Below, one piece after another: positions 60,318 through 64,000 of a stretch of 64,000 nucleotides of DNA. The notes beneath the pieces are model-generated. The model did not search any database and was not told the DNA's origin. It saw only the letters and a list, made by a program, of their open reading frames with translations. The DNA is from Nitzschia sp. DOCU1 (taxonomy: Eukaryota > Bacillariophyta > Bacillariophyceae > Bacillariales > Bacillariaceae). The translations under genes were made by a program, and so were the position numbers. Each line of letters begins with the position of its first letter. Position 1 is the first letter of the stretch. The stretch covers positions 3,410,001 to 3,474,000 of the forward strand of contig OX595989.1 of the NCBI GenBank assembly GCA_951394045.1, given 5' to 3'.

Positions 60318-61535
60318 ATGAGCAGCAGGCTTTCTCGACCAGCAGGGGCTAAGAAGATTTTTCAACGCCCCCACGACCATGATGACGATAGTGTTTGTTG
60401 TTGTACTAGCATTCTTTTAGCGGGAAAGGGTTTTCTTCCTGTTATTCGCGTGGCTCTTCTATTCTTTGTGTTGGGGCGGTGGACTGCCTCGTTTTCTTTC
60501 GTTTCCTTATCGGCCTTTGGTGCACAAGAAGTTTCTTCTTCTCAGGAGAAACTGTTGGCTGGTGCTAGTAGTAATGAAAGAATCACCACGACCACCGACG
60601 AAGCGCTGCTGCTGGTTCCCGGCTTGGGAGGACCACGACAACAACGAATTGCTCTCATGTTCGGTGGAGCCCCCAGGACGTTGGCCCAAACAGGAGTAAT
60701 GACCTCGCATGTTGTTAACATTATCAATTCACTTGGTGCTGGTGGCATGGACATTGTCGACGTTTTCTTTCATCTGAACAATGGGACGTCGGACGGAGCC
60801 TATGCTAGCAACAACATGCGCTGGGGGGCAACAATGGAGCCTTTCACTGAAGACGCCCTCAAACAACTTAAAAACTTGACCAAGCCGGTCCAACTAATCC
60901 TTCATACGGATTCAAGCTGCACTGGCCTGAATGGATCCCTTGCAGACCACATTTGCTGTCGGCCGCCCACACTACCAAGCTGGCAGAACAACTTTTTGCA
61001 ATTCGCGTACCTACGCCACTCCTACCGCGAGGTCAAACAGTACGAACGTGACAATAATTTTACCTATGACTGGTTTATCAGGTTACGACCCGATGTGGCG
61101 TGCTTTGAACCAATGCCCGCTGTGCGTTCACTCGCCCCAAGACGGTTTTATCTTGCCACGAAGGAGAGAGTCCACGGAATGAATACAAACGACTACATTT
61201 TTATCGTGCCAAGGAATCTGTCCCATTCCTTTTTTGAGGAACAAATCATGACTATTTTCGATACTACCTGTGCAAAAGGCACGTCCGAGTGGCCTGCCGA
61301 AGCCACAATGTTCAAATATTCGCCCAAGCTTCCCTATCAGGCATTGCCGTTTCCCTGCGTACATGTTATGGGGCCAGACTCTGCAGAATGCTTTCGGCTT
61401 CACCGAAAAGACGGGCCGTCAATCCCGACTATATTTGAATTGGAACAGTCTAAGTTTGACCATCGTATGACTTTTGAGCAGGGCTGCCTCAAGCTGGCTT
61501 CCGAAGGATACTTCGGAAATCAAAGTCACGTCTAG
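60318..61535 (+). CDS. Type II membrane protein, glycosyltransferase-like
   Basis: A single exon of 405 residues with a short N-terminal cytosolic segment and one signal anchor (LPVIRVALLFFVLGRWTASF). The lumenal part contains IALMFGGAPRTLAQTGVM, DIVDVFFHLNN, a Cys-rich HICCRPPTL segment, FLQFAYLRHSYREVKQYE, YDWFIRLRPDVACFEPMP and DYIFIVPRNLS. The order of FFHL, W(F)IRLRPDV and IFIVPR blocks matches poorly characterised Golgi glycosyltransferase-type proteins of algae and plants, where the RLRPD block is the most conserved. Three potential N-glycosylation sites are present. Enzyme activity and sugar are unknown. Confidence 0.7.
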   Translation: MSSRLSRPAGAKKIFQRPHDHDDDSVCCCTSILLAGKGFLPVIRVALLFFVLGRWTASFSFVSLSAFGAQEVSSSQEKLLAGASSNERITTTTDEALLLVPGLGGPRQQRIALMFGGAPRTLAQTGVMTSHVVNIINSLGAGGMDIVDVFFHLNNGTSDGAYASNNMRWGATMEPFTEDALKQLKNLTKPVQLILHTDSSCTGLNGSLADHICCRPPTLPSWQNNFLQFAYLRHSYREVKQYERDNNFTYDWFIRLRPDVACFEPMPAVRSLAPRRFYLATKERVHGMNTNDYIFIVPRNLSHSFFEEQIMTIFDTTCAKGTSEWPAEATMFKYSPKLPYQALPFPCVHVMGPDSAECFRLHRKDGPSIPTIFELEQSKFDHRMTFEQGCLKLASEGYFGNQSHV

Positions 61536-61683
61536 CTAACATCATTTATTAGGCTTTCACCTCGGCAAGAACGGACCCCTTCCAAGTAATCCACGGCGTC
61601 TCGATGATGAGCTACTCCTGACTGGCTTTATTCTACAAGTTAGTAGTTGTAGTAGATTTCCTGACTGGCTGCTGCTGCTGTAA

Positions 61684-62684
61684 TCAGGAGTCGTGATAGT
61701 CGTCGTCATTAGCTTCTGGTTCATCTCGATACTCCAAGGACATGTGCGAGATTCCCCCAAGATCATCATGCGACATACTTGGAGCTTCGAATTGACGAGA
61801 CAATACTCCAAGAACCTGATCGGGTGGTGGTGGTGTTACTGCTGTCTCCTCTGATTCTTCTTGCTGTTGCCCCAAATTGACCAGCACAAATCCGCACAGT
61901 ACCGATACGGCTCCCACCACTGATGCCGTATCCATCACATTGGGTCGTCCCATGACAACATCACTGGCAAATGCCAATGGTATCGTCAACCCTAAGCCTA
62001 CGGTAGCCACAGTCGCCGACGTTAAGACGACTGCCCGTGCCCACAAGTAATCACTCAAGGCATTGTCCAATAATCCCTTCACAAGTAAACAACCAAACAC
62101 AAACCACGTCAATCCCGTGTCTTGAAAAAATCCTTGATACATGGCAATGGGACTTAACAAAACAAAATTCCAAAGTCCGACAAAGCCCAAAAAGAGTTGC
62201 ATACTCATGAGAGATTCGTCTCGTGGACAAAGTAATCGAACCATCGTGGCATATCCTCCATACCCCACGGCAGACAATAAACCAAGACAGTCACCCCATA
62301 GTCGTTGTTCATTGTCGGTAGTGTCATTGTCTTTTGTTTCGATATCATGAAGTCCCGTCAATATACTCCCCGTCATGCCCAAGACAATTCCAAAGAATTT
62401 GCACCACGTAAAGTGTTCATCTTTTGCCATCAAAGCAAATAAAAAGGTAAACAAACTTCCTGTACTCGCCAACACCGTACTGGAAGTAATGCTGGTATAT
62501 TTCAGACTGGCCCCATAGGCATAGTTGGACAAAAACCATACGGGAGCAATCTTTGCGGCGGCTCGATAATGATCGCGGGTCGTCCAATGATGCCGGGAGG
62601 GTCGATGTCCGACAAGACCCCAGGCATCGTCCTCTTCCTCCAAGTGGTTATCAGCCGAAGCAGCGGGAGGTGATGGAATGCTTT
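61684..62684 (-). pseudogene. SLC35F-like (drug/metabolite superfamily) transporter, N-terminus replaced
   Basis: The open frame reads from the duplication breakpoint to a stop at 61684. The first recognisable transporter block is IAPVWFLSNYAYGASLKYTS, then SITSSTVLASTGSLFTFLFA, FFGIVLGMTGSILTG, LGLLSAVGYGGYATMVRLL, FLGFVGLWNFVLLSP, LLVKGLLDNALSDYLWARAV, TVGLGLTIPLAF and SVVGAVSVLCGFVLVNL. These are the last eight or so of ten helices of an SLC35F3/F4/F5-type carrier. The first two helices and the start codon are missing: upstream is the pasted EEFSEC segment, in which this frame soon meets a stop. The first Met left in frame falls inside a helix. It is therefore a truncated gene unless spliced from an unseen start. 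Confidence 0.78.
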
Positions 62685-63190
62685 CGTCTGACTTTTTCCT
62701 TGGCTTCTTCTAATCGTTGCTCTCGTTCGTCTTCGGCAAACATGTCCACTTTGTTGAGTGCCACTACTAAGTGAGGTGACGTCAACTCGGCCAGCACCAA
62801 ACACTCGGTCGTTTGAGCCTGCCAGCCCTTGTAGGCATCCACCACCAATAACACCATATCAATGATTTGAGCTCCCCCGATAATAGTCCGAATCAAACTA
62901 GCGTGGCCAGGGCAGTCCACTAGCGTCATTTGAAGTTGCTTCTTTTGCGGGTGTTGTTCCGCCAAGTGGGGTGGAAGGGGCAAAAAGAAGCACGAAAAGC
63001 CCAAGTCCAGTGTCATGCCGCGCTGTCGACTTTGTTTGGATTTGTCCAGAGCGGCCGTACTAAGAAGTGTCGAAAGAGTCTTGACGAGACTCGTCTTGCC
63101 CGAGTCGACATGGCCGAGAATGCCAACATTGACATTCAACACGTCTTCTGTCGACGGCGCAGCGGAGGCAGTCTTGTCTTTGGAGGACAT
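62651..63190 (-). pseudogene. Truncated EEFSEC copy (GTPase start only)
   Basis: Promoter and first 168 codons of EEFSEC, then 11 novel residues (KHSITSRCFG and stop) read out of frame from the transporter DNA; 179 residues. It keeps P-loop, switch, DCPGH and NKVD but lacks all later domains. One amino-acid difference from the parent was seen (AEQHPQKK for AEQYPQKK). If expressed it could yield a GTPase fragment; more likely it is inert. Confidence 0.88.
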
Positions 63191-63462
63191 GCTTTTCTCT
63201 TGGAACTATCAAAGGCCTGACCGTCGTGACACTGAAGCGTTGCAATTCAATCGCAAGAAACAAGACGATTCTCTGCTGCTTCTGCTGATGCTGTCGTGCC
63301 CGGCAACGAAGTTGCTATCGCCATCGTGGTCGAAAGGCGGCGGCTGGCATCGCAAGATCGACGACCCAAGAACGAAATCGATTTCTCGAGTGGGAAAAAT
63401 GAGCGGATGACGTTTGTTCGAATGAGTCAGCATTTACAGTTTTGGCGCGCCCCTGCGAGAAT
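62685..63462. repeat. 778-bp duplication of EEFSEC promoter and 5' coding region
   Basis: It corresponds base for base to 57630-58407 at a constant offset of 5,055 with no indels. I see three substitutions (at 57898, near 57979 and near 58368 of the parent). Same orientation as the parent. Confidence 0.93.
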
Positions 63463-63829
63463 GCAAAATCTTCCGTGCTCGCGGATTCTCTAAAGAAGAC
63501 AGCGAACGGTCATAAATGACGGCACGACCAACGAATTCTTCCGGCAGGAGATAGGACGCGTTCCGGCCAATCAATCCATGCTCTAGCCATGTTGCATTTT
63601 CTGCGAGTTCTCTCCCACAAGATTCTGGAACGAAACGTGCGAATGCATTTTTCTTCTCCATTTTCGATGGAAAGTCCAACTCTGAAACGAGCTCATTTCC
63701 ACTTTTGCTTGCTTGGAAAGAAATCACAATCAGACCAGACGAGGTTATTGGAAATCCAAAAGGGAGTGATCAAATTGTATTATCGTAAACGCAATTGTTA
63801 TTCTTATCATCGTCACAATACTGCCCAGC
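63463..63829. other. Intergenic; no supported gene
   Basis: Between the duplicated EEFSEC promoter and the last gene. A 97-codon minus-strand frame starting at 63727 overlaps the duplicated promoter and shows no domain. Confidence 0.45.
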
Positions 63830-64000
63830 ATGAAGAAGCAACAGCAACAACGCATCAACCACCACAGGACCTCGCAATGCTATGTCCTCGCGGCACTCTT
63901 GTTAAGCAGCAGTAGCTTCAACGCAGCAAGAGCTCTTCAAGTCAGCAGCAGTAACAACAAGGGAAGAAGCCAAGTGTATTATACTAGCGTTGCCAAGACA
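63830..64000 (+). CDS. Secreted or plastid-directed protein, 5' end only
   Basis: An ATG at 63830 opens a 57-codon frame that runs off the window. It starts MKKQQQQRINHHRTSQ, has a hydrophobic core YVLAALLLSSSSFNAARA typical of a signal peptide, then LQVSSSNNKGRSQVYYTSVA. The basic Gln-rich start followed by a signal core is common in diatom secretory proteins. The product cannot be identified from so little. Confidence 0.6.
   Translation, partial: MKKQQQQRINHHRTSQCYVLAALLLSSSSFNAARALQVSSSNNKGRSQVYYTSVAKT

Noticed and set aside
63434..63727. 97-codon minus-strand frame
   Set aside because: Overlaps the pasted EEFSEC promoter junction, so its start cannot be an old gene; no domain.

Overview
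This window is nuclear DNA from a stramenopile alga, most likely a pennate diatom. Genes are intron-poor, and the few introns are short (about 50-110 bp) with GT-AG ends. The content includes DUF6824 proteins (a domain I know mainly from diatoms), a three-exon cytosolic-type multidomain acetyl-CoA carboxylase, a SWEET transporter, a selenocysteine elongation factor and many secreted or type I membrane proteins of unknown function. Genus assignment is inference; Seminavis-like genomes fit the heavy local duplication. Splice sites were read by eye from frame continuity and paralogue comparison.

Layout. 1-4.2 kb: three tandem minus-strand paralogues of a two-exon type I membrane protein, the first cut by the window edge. 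5.2-7.0 kb: a double-DUF6824 protein with Lys/Glu/Ala-rich tails. 7.4-14.2 kb: a selenoprotein-W/Rdx-like protein without Cys or Sec, two unknown proteins and an arylsulfatase. 14.8-25.4 kb: a large type I membrane protein, a tandem repeat, a second membrane protein, and a duplicated and broken copy of the first. The promoter and exon 1 of the second gene have been pasted inside that broken copy. 26.9-35.5 kb: a DDE transposase relic, a chloramphenicol-acetyltransferase-like acyltransferase, a 151-bp tandem repeat, a CDPK-like kinase, a DOMON/SURNod19-like ectoprotein and a divergent promoter. 35.5-42.7 kb: acetyl-CoA carboxylase.

42.9-55.8 kb is the most unusual part. A gene encoding a CRAL-TRIO lipid-binding domain fused to a C-terminal DUF6824 domain occurs once intact (46.6-48.4 kb) and in several broken forms: an inverted frameshifted copy, a 3' scrap, a copy whose 5' flank is joined directly to the DUF6824 part, and a copy split by a 3,728-bp DNA transposon. 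That transposon has 34-bp inverted termini, a TA target duplication and a DDE transposase with a SAP domain inserted between the second Asp and the Glu. The split copy is also truncated, and it abuts the 3' end of the selenocysteine elongation factor gene.

55.8-64 kb: the elongation factor gene; a gap with palindromic AGTTCGAACT clusters; a type II membrane protein of glycosyltransferase type; an N-truncated SLC35F-like transporter whose 5' end was replaced by a 778-bp nearly identical copy of the elongation factor's promoter and GTPase start; and the first 57 codons of a secreted protein at the window edge. The genes do not form one pathway. The common theme is a locus that is repeatedly duplicated, inverted, fused and invaded.
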